Source: Tubiluchus corallicola
Taxonomy: Eukaryota > Priapulida > Priapulimorpha > Priapulimorphida > Tubiluchidae
Direction of reading: 5' to 3'
Assembly (NCBI GenBank): GCA_030141605.1
Contig: JAQGDQ010001312.1
Span: 27,501-48,101 of the forward strand
Length of the DNA stretch: 20,601 nt
Below, one piece after another: positions 1 through 9,330 of this stretch (positions are counted from its first letter, which is position 1; the number at the start of each line of letters is the position of its first letter). Under the pieces are notes generated by a model. The model made no database searches and was not told the DNA's origin. It saw only the letters and a list, made by a program, of their open reading frames with translations. A program made the position numbers and the translations under genes.

Positions 1-188
1 CGGCTTCATTCCTATGAAGCACTTTTTCATCTTCGTCAGACAAGTTCTTATTTTCGTACTGCGCAAAAAGATCTCGCTGCGTAGCTGGTGGGGAGAAATT
101 CTGAACATCTTCACCAAAACCTAGAGGCAGCCGGTTGAAATTTCCAAATTTTGATTCGGATGGAAAACTATCGGCATCTTCCATGTTG
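1..188 (-). CDS. Unrecognised gene 1, exon 3 (partial, runs off the left edge)
   Basis: The minus strand is open from 188 to the window edge. It follows an acceptor (TTTTGACAG, AG at 189-190) and opens in phase 2, so the AG ending exon 2 plus its first C makes a Ser codon. The reading then runs N-M-E-D-A-D-S-F-P and ends in an acidic stretch N-L-S-D-E-D-E-K. The segment is rich in Ser, Asn, Asp and Glu with scattered Phe and Pro, typical of a disordered region. The in-frame ATG at 184 could be mistaken for a start codon, but the acceptor and the phase fit to exon 2 favour an internal exon. I do not recognise the protein and propose no function. Confidence 0.68.
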
Positions 189-272
189 CTGTCAAAATTA
201 ACAATAGTTCTGATGAGCTTCACACACACAGATTCACAGTAATTTATTTCTTACTATGCTTCTATAGGTTTT

Positions 273-355
273 ACACGTCAAATGTAGACATAGGAATTTC
301 GAATGTGTTTTGGTAACTCAAATGTGACTTAGGTAAGTCAAATGTAGACATAGAA
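273..355 (-). repeat. Left cluster of a 20-bp repeat (reverse orientation)
   Basis: About four degenerate units of GGTAAGTCAAATGTAGACTT recur at roughly 20-bp spacing (cores near 277, 299, 318 and 337). They are the reverse complement of the units at 679-890, so the two clusters form an imperfect inverted pair around about 320 bp of AT-rich DNA. This may be the terminal structure of a foldback-type or MITE-like element. No transposase is visible. Confidence 0.6.
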
Positions 356-678
356 TTCTACATTTTATTTGTCAACGTTTTACAAAAAATGTCAGTAGAA
401 AAGAATAAATTGGTTTCCACTTCCCAATGAACAGCGAATCACTAATTAGTTTTTTAAGTAATGCATTAGCACTGCATTAATGAATTAGTTTCTCTCAAGA
501 AACATTGTTTATTTTAAGAATGTATTATTTTCTCTAACAGTTCCAGTGGTATGTAAAGTCTACAGAATATTAGCGAACTATTAGTAGGCCTATGATGTTG
601 TTATTTTAACTTAAGAACAATGATTAAATTGAAATTAAAGAAGATTAAATTTAACATCATTAAACTTTACCACCTATC
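356..678. other. AT-rich spacer between the inverted 20-bp clusters
   Basis: No exon, RNA gene or known element is visible. It sits in intron 2 of gene 1 and would be the loop if the flanking 20-bp clusters paired. Confidence 0.5.
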
Positions 679-890
679 CACATTTGAGATACCAATGTCA
701 CATTTGACTTGACATGTGTCTACATTTGACTTACCAAAAACACTTAAGATTTCTTGAAAACCATTGTTAACACATTTGAGCGACCAAAGTCTACATTTGA
801 GTTACCAAGACACATTTGAATTACCTAAATCTACATTTGAGTTACCAAGACACATTTGAACTACCTAAGTCTACATTTGAGTTACCTACC
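679..890 (+). repeat. Right cluster of a 20-bp repeat (forward orientation)
   Basis: Units of the form CTACATTTGAGTTACCAAGA start near 679, 699 and 720. After a gap of about 50 bp, six more occur at exact 20-bp spacing (771, 791, 811, 831, 851, 871). In the regular part two versions alternate (CTACATTTGAGTTACC and CACATTTGAAYTACC), giving a 40-bp dimer. The last unit runs straight into the 84-bp minisatellite at 886 through the shared bases ACCTACC. Confidence 0.8.
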
Positions 891-2626
891 ACATGTCATC
901 AAGTCCTAGGATTTCACTAAAATCCACAGTTTGATAGTGGCAACTCACCCCAACATACGTCCCTGTCTCCTACCACATGTCATCAAGTCCTAGGATTTCA
1001 CTAAAATCCACAGTTTGATAGTGCTAACCCACCTCAACATACGTCCCTGTCTCCCACCACATGTCATCAAGTCCTAAAACTTCACTAAAATCCACAGTTT
1101 GATAGTGCTAACCCACCTCAACATATGTCCCTGTCTCCTACCACATGTCATCAAGTCCTAGGATTTCACTAAGATCCACAGTTTGATAGTGGCAACTCAC
1201 CCCAACATACGTCCCTGTCTCCTACCACATGTCATCAAGTCCTAGGATTTCACTAAAATCCACAGTTTGATAGTGGCAACCCACCTCAACATACGTCCCT
1301 GTCTCCTACCACGTGTCATCAAGTCCTAGGATTTCACTAAAATCCACAGTTTGATAGTGGCAACCCACCCCAACATACGTCCCTGTCTCCTACCACATGT
1401 CATCAAGTCCTAGGATTTCACTAAAATCCACAGTTTGATAGTGGCAACCCACCTCAACATACGTCTCTGTCTCCTACCACATGTCATCAACTCCTAAAAC
1501 TTCACTAAAATCCACAGTTTGATAGTGCTAACCCACCTCAACATATGTCCCTGTCTCCTACCACATGTCATCAAGTCCTAGGACTTCAGTAAAATCCACA
1601 GTTTGATAGTGGCAACCCACCTCAACATACATCCCCGTCTCCCACCACATGTCATCAAGTCCTAGGATTTCACTAAAATCCACAGTTTGATAGTGGCAAC
1701 TCACCCCAACATACGTCCCTGTCTCCTACCACATGTCATCAAGTCCTAGGATTTCACTAAAATCCACAGTTTGATAGTGCTAACCCACCTCAACATACGT
1801 CCCTATCTCCTACCACATGTCATCAAGTCCTAGGATTTCACTAAAATCCACAGTTTGATAGTGGCAACCCACCTCAACATACGTCCCTGTCTCCTACCAC
1901 ATGTCATCAAGTCCTAGGATTTCACTAAAATCCACAGTTTGATAGTGGCAACCCACCTCAACATACGTCCCTGTCTCCTACCACATCTCATCAAGTCCTA
2001 GGATTTCACTAAAATCCACAGTTTGATAGTGGCAACCCACCTCAACATACGTCCCTGTCTCCTACCACATGTCATCAAGTCCTAGGATTTCACTAAAATC
2101 CACAGTTTGATAGTGACAACCCACCCCAACATACGTCCCTGTCTCCTACCACATGTCATCAAGTCCTAGGATTTCACTAAAATCCACAGTTTGATAGTGG
2201 CAACTCACCCCAACATACGTCCCTGTCTCCTACCACATGTCATCAACTCCTAGGATTTCACTAAAATCCACAGTTTGATAGTGGCAACCCACCTCAACAT
2301 ACGTCCCTGTCTCCTACCACATGTCATCAAGTCCTAGGATTTCACTAAAATTCACAGTTTGATAGTGGCAACCCACCTCAACATACGTCCCTGTCTCCTA
2401 CCACATGTCATCAAGTCCTAGGATTTCACTAAAATCCACAGTTTGATAGTGGCAACTCACCCCAACATACGTCCCTATCTCTTACCACATGTCATCAAGT
2501 CCTAGGATTTCACTAAAATCCACAGTTTGATAGTGGCAACCCACCTCAACATACGTCCCTGTCTCCTACCACATGTCATCAAGTCCTAGGATTTCACTAA
2601 AATCCACAGTTTGATAGTGGCAACCC
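886..2626. repeat. 84-bp minisatellite, 20.7 copies
   Basis: An 84-bp unit starting CTACCACATGTCATCAAGTC repeats head to tail from 886 to 2626. Unit starts fall exactly every 84 bp (886, 970, 1054 ... 2566), so there is no net insertion or deletion in 1.74 kb. Units differ by point changes that recur together: GGCAACTCACCCC, GGCAACCCACCTC or GCTAACCCACCTC in the second half, and AAAACTTC for GGATTTC in units 3 and 8. The unit contains a CCTAGG palindrome, and unit 6 alone has CACGTG (1310-1315) in place of CACATG. It fills about two thirds of intron 2 of gene 1 (189-2784). Stops in the unit exclude a long coding function. Confidence 0.97.
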
Positions 2627-2784
2627 AGTGGAGGAAAGTGTCGACATTCTTGTCTCCGTTAATCAATAATCAGTTATCAACTACAACCAATTACGACCTC
2701 CTCTTTATCATTCAACCTCCTCTTTCGCTCCCAACACGTCGCTTTCAAATGAAACAACTTTGCCACGCTAACAAAACGACGTAC

Positions 2785-2943
2785 CTGTATAATTCGTTGT
2801 CATCGCCATGTCCAGCGAGCTGTGGGGTTTGAGTGGGACGGACATCTTCTGCCGCGTTCTGTAAGATCTGCGATATCACTTCATTATCTTTCTTACTGCG
2901 GTCACTAAACAGCCGAGGAGGTGGGGGAATCATAGATCTTTTC
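2785..2943 (-). CDS. Unrecognised gene 1, exon 2
   Basis: A 159-nt internal exon on the minus strand, between acceptor AAATATCCAG (AG at 2944-2945) and donor AG|GTACGT (GT at 2784-2783). Joined to exon 1 the split Trp codon reads through as PPWKRSMIPPPPRLFSD. It then continues with Q-I-L-Q-N-A-A-E-D-V and a region rich in Gln, Thr, Asp and Asn. It ends in phase 2, which matches exon 3. The proline tract and polar composition suggest a disordered or adaptor-like segment. No domain is recognised. Phase agreement at both borders is the main support. Confidence 0.72.
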
Positions 2944-3026
2944 CTGGATATTTGAATTAAAAAATCATTATAACTGATTTAGGAATAGAGAATAACAAGC
3001 AGTAACTGCTGCAGCATAGTACTTTT

Positions 3027-3146
3027 GACTACGGCCAAATCATGTTGAAAACACCGGTTCTCGTCTGATCACCAAAGTTAAGCAACGTAGAGCCTGGTTA
3101 GTGCTTGGATGGGTGACCGCCTAGGAATACCAGGTGCTGTAGGCTT
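3027..3146 (+). pseudogene. 5S rRNA-derived head of a SINE
   Basis: These 120 bp match a full-length 5S rRNA from GACTACGGCC to GTGCTGTAGGCTT. The internal control region is well kept: box A-like AAGTTAAGCAACG, and intermediate element plus box C as GGATGGGTGACCGCC and GGAATACC. The middle (GTTGAAAACACCGGTTCTCG) recalls mollusc/annelid 5S as I remember it. A lone copy continuing directly into 400 bp of non-5S sequence fits a SINE3-type retroposon better than a working 5S gene, although the RNA polymerase III promoter may be intact. It lies antisense in intron 1 of gene 1. Confidence 0.88.
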
Positions 3147-3570
3147 GCGTGATGCCCACACTGTATCTCGACACTAGGCGGAGGAGCTGCACAAGGCAGC
3201 CAACGGCTAGAGGGCGGAGGAGGTCAAGTGACCCAACGGCCATGTGTACAGGAGTAAACCTTCCAAATCAGGAGTGGAGCTCCGAAGGCAGACCAGTGCA
3301 GCATGCTCACTGACTCCGGCAGCCAACCTGGTGCCAAACGTATCGCTCCGCTTTCCTTTGGACTACACCAGGGAGGAAGAGAGGGGGTTCCTGTTGTCTG
3401 GGCAATTCAGGATCTCCATACACCTTGCCCAGGCGTGTGCCCTGGAGACGTACAAGGATCGCACTGCTCAGCCACAGTCGACGCTGCAGCTCCATCAATG
3501 TGATCAATAACCGACTCTCTTGGCGCACACTCCATTGTCTTCCGAGACAGAAGGATGCCAACCAACCATA
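3147..3570 (+). mobile_element. Body and tail of the 5S-headed SINE
   Basis: Directly downstream of the 5S-like head, this GC-richer segment contrasts sharply with the AT-rich surroundings. It ends near GAGACAGAAGGATGCCAACC, followed by an AT-rich stretch. In a SINE3 element this part would hold a central domain and a LINE-derived 3' tail. I do not recognise which family. Overlapping open frames here are incidental. Target-site duplications are unclear: TGCAGCAT occurs before the head (3010-3017) and twice after the tail (near 3588 and 3603), but it does not abut the 5' end. Confidence 0.65.
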
Positions 3571-3688
3571 TTTATATATAAATATAATGCAGCATGACAG
3601 AATGCAGCATGACTGAATGGTTCTAGTAACAGTAACAACAAAGTACTCAAATAAATACAGAATTTATAAATAATTAAAAAATACAAAC

Positions 3689-3861
3689 CATGGTGGTTTG
3701 AAGTTCTCACGCGCTTTTGGCGCCTTTTGCAGAATCGCTGACACGTTCGGACGTATGAGCTGTGATGAAAGAATCTTATCTTCATTCATAGTCAGCTGAG
3801 ATAAATTGTGCAGTTCACGTAATGGTGGTGCTGTCGGTATGACTGCCATTTTACCGTGCAT
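3689..3861 (-). CDS. Unrecognised gene 1, exon 1 (start codon)
   Basis: A 173-nt first coding exon on the minus strand. The first ATG is at 3861, with in-frame TGA and TAA just upstream. A second ATG at 3849 (M-A-V-I-P-T-A-P-P) has a better context (A at -3, G at +4) and may be the true start. The exon reads through L-R-E-L-H-N-L-S-Q-L, Q-L-I-R-P-N-V-S-A-I-L-Q and ends at CCACCATG|GTTTGT in phase 2, which matches exon 2. There is no signal peptide or membrane segment, and I do not recognise the family. The moderately GC-rich stretch at 3900-3925 may be part of its promoter. Confidence 0.68.
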
Positions 3862-3974
3862 TCGTTATCAGTACCTCAGATATTACCTAGAATTCTTAGA
3901 ACTGCGCTCCGGGGGCCGGGATAAGAGAGAATTAAAAACTGCAACTGTCATGTATAAAGTTAATTTAAACAATA

Positions 3975-4359
3975 CAGTCAACCTCGGGTATAAGATACTT
4001 GCTTATAAGGGGCAATAACTATTTTGCGTAACATTTTCTGTGATAAAAATCTTTGTATATAACGTACTCGGATATAAGGGACGATAACTTCAGGTCCCGC
4101 GCAACAGAAACACAGGTAAATTACCTTGCACATAAAGGACCCTATGACCAAAGGAAAATTGATCGATTTTTAACCTCAATTTTTCACAAACTCGGCCTTC
4201 AAACAGCTCGGTTTCCACAGTCACATACATCTCGCATCACTGAAAGAGCTTCCTACATTCCGTTTGAACTGAATGTGTAGCAATAATCCATAAAAAGTAA
4301 AAGTACGAAAAAGTACAGATGTAAATACACCCTCTGTCCCTTATATCCTAGGTTGACTA
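3975..4359. mobile_element. 385-bp MITE, TA-flanked, pogo/Tc1-like ends
   Basis: The ends are inverted: CAGTCAACCTCGGGTATAAG at 3975 and, read from the other side, TAGTCAACCTAGGATATAAG ending at 4359. TA flanks both ends (3973-3974, 4360-4361). CAGTC starts with TA target duplications are typical of pogo/Tigger-type DNA transposons. Inside, the motif TATAAGGGRCRATAACT occurs twice (near 4004 and 4074), a subterminal duplication. No transposase is encoded, so this is a non-autonomous copy. Confidence 0.8.
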
Positions 4360-4361
4360 TA

Positions 4362-6150
4362 GTTTATTTGAAGAAAATAATATATACAAACGTAATTAGT
4401 CAACTAGTGATTGGCTAACAGGATACACGAATATTAAAGCCTTTCGAAGTGTAAATACATCACTATACAATTTTCGTAAGTAGACGATCACAAAAAATTA
4501 TAAGTTACTCAGTTAAAAATGAAACAAAATAGTTATTATGCACTTGATGTTGAGTAGGTGAGTGCGAAAGGGTCGGACAAATTAGTTATCTGTTTGATGC
4601 TGACAGAAGGTTGCAAGAATAGAATGAACGAAGGTGATGACTAATGAAGAAGAATGGAAAAAATTATTAGCAGGACTTATAGTTAGTATCAATTTCGTAT
4701 TATTTGTTATAATCATTGTAAAGTAGTATGAAAAATTTACAACTATTGAAAGTATATATATAATTTTATTAAACTTTCAGTTATATTGTTTACTATTTTT
4801 TAATGTGAGTCCAAAAATTAAGCAATGCATGTAGTCTATAAAGAAAAGTTAGGAGATATACTAATAAGTACTCATGAGAATCTACATGTGTGAATAATTA
4901 GGATGACTGCCGTCAGTCAATAGGACCACCACGCCAAGATTTAGGTAGGCCATGTGTTTCCGGTCTCGATTACTGTAACAACAATTATTTGTAAAGGTTC
5001 CTGCTTTAATGACCAAAAGTAGTGGTCGCACTGACACGGTACTAAAAATAACACATCAATAAGCTACACATTTTTCTCTTTAATTTAGTTTAGGCGAGTA
5101 AAATGACCACCAAAATTACTAAAACAACACGTCAAAACAGCAGACAGCAACAGCGCTTTATAAGCTGGCTGCAAATGGTTTGAAGTTTCAAAAACTGGTG
5201 CTGTGAGTTCGACGCAAAGTAATTTTTTATAATTGTAACACACCGCAACGACCACATCATGGCTGTGGACTGTGGCATTCAGCGAAAAATCACTATAATT
5301 TGTGATAAATTTAATAAAGTTTTATTTCGGACACAGTCGTAGATAATATCTAAAATATACAATGCATATTTTTAATGTGGTCCTGTTTATTATTATTTTG
5401 GTACACATGCTAGTTTAGTAAATCCACACCATGCATCAGGAAACCAGGAGTAGAATTTTCCAATCTTTGGTAACATTGCTACTTGTGTAACTTGTTCGCA
5501 GAATTAAATGGTCTGAAGTAAATCCTATGTACTCTAAGGGCCTACTCGACTTCATGGGCGAAAAGCAAGTACACTAAGGGTATTATTAATCTAGCAATTG
5601 CACCAAGTTGAAGATTTGCTCACGAATCGACGGAAATTATTTTTTATGCTGTATCAAAATTGATCCAAGATTCCCCAGAAATAAAATTCATCATAGACAT
5701 CATCCTGCATAATATATCCTCAGCATTCTCAGCAAAAAAAACTTGTTTGGATTTCAAGTGACGTTTGGTTTTACAGCTGTAGAATGGGTTATTTACAGTA
5801 TTGAATTTGTCTTAATAATTATTGTATGGACACATTACGTTAATAAAATTCCGATTCACTTCATGGGTTCAATCGACTCTAAATTACTGTCAGGAAAACA
5901 TCCTTTTTCTTAAATTATTGTTTTCTTCATGGTGGTGCACAAATCAAAATGACAAATTCATTTGATGTGGCCTTTTTGTGCACTCGATTACTTTAAATGC
6001 AATGAAATTAGCTCCAAAGCCGAAACTGTCAACCCCAATAGCAACGACTTGCCACACAGTAATAGTGAGTTAGGAATTTAAAGGTTTAGGAGCAAGGTGA
6101 TATCTCAATTGCAATGACAGCGAGGTAAATCTGACACCTGCACTATCACA
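4362..6150. other. AT-rich intergenic stretch, nothing identified
   Basis: Both strands carry frequent stops, and I found no exon with paired splice signals, tRNA, terminal inverted repeats or tandem array. Confidence 0.4.
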
Positions 6151-6152
6151 CT

Positions 6153-7001
6153 CTGTATACACTGTATATGCAATACTCTATATACACTGTACTGCAGTAT
6201 GTTATACCTACCACCATGCTATGCACTATCACACTCTGTATACACTGTATATGCAATACTCTATATACACTGTGCTGCAGTATGGTATACCTACCACCAC
6301 GCTATAGTAAGCTATACCAAACAATAGTGAATACACTGTATATGCAATATTCTATATACACTGTACTGCAGTATGTTATACCTACCACCATGCTATGCAC
6401 TATCACACCCTGTATACACTGTATATGCAATACTCTATATACACTGTACTGCAGTATGTTATACCTACCACCATGCTATGCACTATCACACCCTGTATAC
6501 ACTGTATATGCAATACTCTATATACACTGTACTGTAGTATGGTATACCTACCACCACGCTATAGTAAGCTATACCAAACAATAGTGAATACACTGTATAT
6601 GCAATACTCTATATACACTGTACTGTAGTATGGTATACCTACCAACACGCTATAGTAAGCTATACCAAACAATAGTGAATACACTGTATATGCAATACTC
6701 TATATACACTGTACTGCAGTATGTTATACCTACCACCATGCTATGCACTATCACACCCTGTATACACTGTATATGCAATACTCTATATACACTGTACTGC
6801 AGTATGTTATACCTACCACCATGCTATGCACTATCACACCCTGTATACACTGTATATGCAATACTCTATATACACTGTACTGTAGTATGGTATACCTACC
6901 ACCACGCTATAGTAAGCTATACCAAACAATAGTGAATACACTGTATATGCAATACTCTATATACACTGTACTGCAGTATGTTATACCTACCACCATGCTA
7001 T
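6153..7001. repeat. Two-monomer tandem array (83 bp and 91 bp), about 10 units
   Basis: All units share TACACTGTATATGCAATACT...CTACCACCA and then end in one of two ways. Type A (83 bp) ends GCTATGCACTATCACACCCTGTA; type B (91 bp) ends in a segment with AGTAAGCTATACCAAACAATAG. Anchoring on TACACTG gives starts at 6158, 6241, 6332, 6415, 6498, 6589, 6680, 6763, 6846 and 6937, hence the order A-B-A-A-B-B-A-A-B-A (last partial). Type B carries GGTATACC and AGCTATACC, which can pair as a stem. The long open frame across it reflects stop-poor repeat units and is not a gene. Confidence 0.95.
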
Positions 7002-7011
7002 ATTTTTTTAC

Positions 7012-7351
7012 GGAAAACCGGATGATTGTGTAAACACGTGAAAACTACAATTGGATACTCAAATTTCGTTAAATTTTCAAAGCTACGCACGGCTCAGTGA
7101 ATCTACTAAGATTGGCAGTGGTGCCTTTTTGTCACATTTGCATGGCCCATTTTTCATGACATCATGCATTTAAGCAGTAACACTTATGTAAATGTGCTTG
7201 ACCCGCAAGGGAAGATGCCCTCCATTGCACAAACAGTGGTTAGTTTCTGACGTAAGCAATAGCTGTGTTCGGTTGCCATTAATTAACTTTCTAAGCTAAT
7301 TATTCAAATATAAGGAACAACTGTTAACTTTTATAGGCAAGAAAATTTATA
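7012..7351 (+). repeat. Dispersed repeat, short copy
   Basis: It runs from GGAAAACCGGATGATTGT to CTTTTATAGGCA and matches 12916-13410 in the same orientation with scattered substitutions. It lacks two internal blocks that the longer copy has. No terminal inverted repeats, RNA polymerase III boxes or coding frame were recognised, so its class is unknown. It starts about 10 bp after the 83/91-bp array ends. Confidence 0.8.
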
Positions 7352-7702
7352 TGTTGGACAGTAAATTAAAATGAGATTGGGTCTAAACAATCGTCCTGTC
7401 TTCCTTTAAACAAAACCAAAACAGTAAGAGCTGGCAACCAAGATGTTATAAAAGCTCTGCCAGCGAGTACACTTATACCATTTACGAGAAATTCACTTTT
7501 TCATTTAGGTACATAATGTACCTAAACAGCCACCGTCATAGCCAAAAAAGTGTACTGATTGGCACAACAAAGACTAAATTGACTCTAAAAAAAATCACAT
7601 CACAAATTTGCAGTTATGCTGATTTTCTATTACGTGATATTGCATTTCAAGAAACTTTTAAGAATTCATTATCAGTAGTGCAAGTCATGCTCTTAACAAA
7701 CA
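7352..7702. other. Intergenic stretch, nothing identified
   Basis: No exon, RNA gene or element is supported. A 63-codon frame on the plus strand (7516-7707) has no splice signals or recognisable motif and is treated as chance. Confidence 0.4.
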
Positions 7703-7710
7703 CCTGACAA

Positions 7711-8211
7711 TAGGGTGCATAAGATTATGAATATGTATAAAATAAATAAAATAGCTTATTTTATGGATTTTTGAAATTTTATTTTATGGATATCAATAAA
7801 ATAAGAAATAGACTATATCTGGAACGAGATGCCCAGGGGGAAATCAATTAAAAAGTAAAAACAGGAGTGCTTGAAACGTGTTTTTAAACACGCAGGACTT
7901 GGTTTCAGACCGAACTCCAGCTCATGCTTTGGTTGAAACTTCGACATCTTGATAACAAAAAGACAATGAGAAAAAAACCAATGTAAAATAGCAAATCCGC
8001 AAATGCGCTTTTGTTGGTTTGTTTTCTTTCTCTTTCTCTCCTAACGTTCGTTTTCAGTGTTGCCAATGCTTACAACTCGCTACTTTGTACAAAAAATCAC
8101 AAAAAAAAATATTTTTTTATTTTATGCATTTTTTATTTTATGAATTTTTCAAATTTTATTTTATGGATTTTTGGTCTTATTTTATGGATATCCATAATCT
8201 TATGCAGCCTG
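7711..8211. mobile_element. 501-bp non-autonomous hAT-like element
   Basis: Terminal inverted repeats: TAGGGTGCATAAGATTATGA at the left and, from the right end inward, CAGGCTGCATAAGATTATGG. Similarity continues through ATAAAATAA. The flanking 8-mers CCTGACAA (7703-7710) and GCTGACAT (8212-8219) share six of eight bases, as expected of an aged 8-bp target duplication. CAGG-type ends with 8-bp duplications indicate the hAT superfamily. ATTTTATGGATTTTT-like motifs recur near both ends. No transposase is present. Confidence 0.78.
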
Positions 8212-8219
8212 GCTGACAT

Positions 8220-8600
8220 ACACTGGCTCACACTACGTATTACATCTTCTAGAACTATTTGTCAAAGACAGCAACTATAAAGTAAACGTATAACTCAGAA
8301 GCCAAACTTCTAGTAAACAGCTTTCTTTATACTCTATTATAATATCAAAAAATGCACATTATTAAAAATAGCAGTAATTTCGAATTGTCACATAACACTG
8401 CTGTACAGTGGTCATTTAAAAATCATTTTGACACGTTTATAATTCAAAATTCAACACTTGAACTTGAATCTGTTCAAAAAGTGAGTGAAGTCACAACTGA
8501 AACTGCATCAGCCTTACAAAGGTGTGTAAGTTGAGTGATTTAACAGCCGGCCTTCCAATTAGTCACAGAGATGTACAGCTACGTATCATTCACAAGATAA
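8220..8600. other. Region 3' of the NIFK-like gene
   Basis: This stretch should contain the NIFK-like 3' UTR (minus strand). I saw no clear AATAAA on the minus strand near the stop, only TATAAA-like variants, so the 3' end is not placed. No other feature is visible. Confidence 0.35.
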
Positions 8601-8924
8601 TTATACGTTCACTTGTTTTTTCTTTCTGTTAGCTCTCTTGCTGTTTACAGTTTTTTGAAGGTTTTTCGCTGGCTTAGATTTTTCTATAACAGAACTTCGC
8701 TTCTTGTCGAGCGACTGTGCACCGACTGTTCTCGCTCTGCTAGTTTTGCCGCTGCTTAATCGAAGACTTGCAAGTCTGGACGATTTTACGGCACGAGGCG
8801 GAGTTTTAAAAGCGATTTCGTCTTCGCTGGAGTCCTCCACTAAAACTGCCTCTGCCTCCGTAGACTGGATGGCCGTACCAAATTCATCTTCCAGTTTCAC
8901 ATCTGGTTCATCTATGGCGGACTG
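8601..8924 (-). CDS. NIFK: NIFK-like nucleolar RRM protein, last exon
   Basis: The terminal exon of 107 residues plus stop (TAA at 8603-8601) follows acceptor CCTATGTAG. It continues in phase 0 from the exon at 10272. It begins Q-S-A-I-D-E-P-D and contains the acidic motif E-D-S-S-E-D-E-I-A-F-K-T-P, which parallels D-D-D-K-D-D-E-I-V-F-K-Q-P near the end of vertebrate NIFK as I recall it. The tail is Ser/Arg/Lys-rich and ends K-R-A-N-R-K-K-K-Q-V-N-V, suiting a nucleolar protein. The Thr-Pro-rich stretch that binds the Ki-67 FHA domain in vertebrates is not evident. TAGCAG at the acceptor allows use of either AG, with or without the first Gln. Confidence 0.82.
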   Translation of the reverse strand, partial: QSAIDEPDVKLEDEFGTAIQSTEAEAVLVEDSSEDEIAFKTPPRAVKSSRLASLRLSSGKTSRARTVGAQSLDKKRSSVIEKSKPAKNLQKTVNSKRANRKKKQVNV

Positions 8925-9330
8925 CTACATAGGAATAAAAATGAAATAAATAGAGTACAACAGAAGTATTATACATTAGTAGTACGTTAAGTGGAGGCCA
9001 GAGCCGCGCCGTTTCAGCTATATTACGTAACAGAATAGTAACCAATAAACAGACTAGGCTTCTTAAAGCATATGCATACTGTAGAAACGCCACTGCTCCT
9101 TTGCTTGGTGTTCATTAACAGAAACCAAATCCAGATTTTTAAAAGTTCCGCTAGTGCATGTAAATTGCACGTATCTTCCACAGTTAAAGCTCTTCATACC
9201 ACCTACTTTGGGGCTGCAAAAAAGTTGGTGTTGCAGTAAGTTTGGCGTTATAACGATGCAAATATGATCATTTTGTTTTGCTAAAAATTTGAGGGTTAAG
9301 CGAGGTCGGCACTATCAAGGGTATTACAAT

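Noticed and set aside
1-184. ATG at 184 as the start codon of a separate gene
   Set aside because: An acceptor lies just upstream and the phase fits the exon ending at 2785, so it is more likely an internal Met.
886-2626. 84-bp array considered as a CRISPR-like array
   Set aside because: Units are contiguous with no unique spacers, and the surroundings are eukaryotic introns.
3027-3146. Functional 5S rRNA gene
   Set aside because: It is a single copy joined directly to a 400-bp non-5S body, with no T-run terminator right after the 5S part. A retroposon head is the better reading, though transcription is possible.
3244-3561. Coding frames in the GC-rich block after the 5S-like head
   Set aside because: Several overlapping frames on both strands within a SINE body; GC richness explains the lack of stops.
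6168-7033. Tyr/Cys-rich repeat proteins of 77 to 138 residues
   Set aside because: Frames shift between overlapping units of the 83/91-bp array; no start context, splice signals or conserved motif.
8704-8949. 81-codon plus-strand frame over the NIFK last exon
   Set aside because: Antisense shadow of the minus-strand exon, which has the acceptor, the acidic motif and the basic tail.
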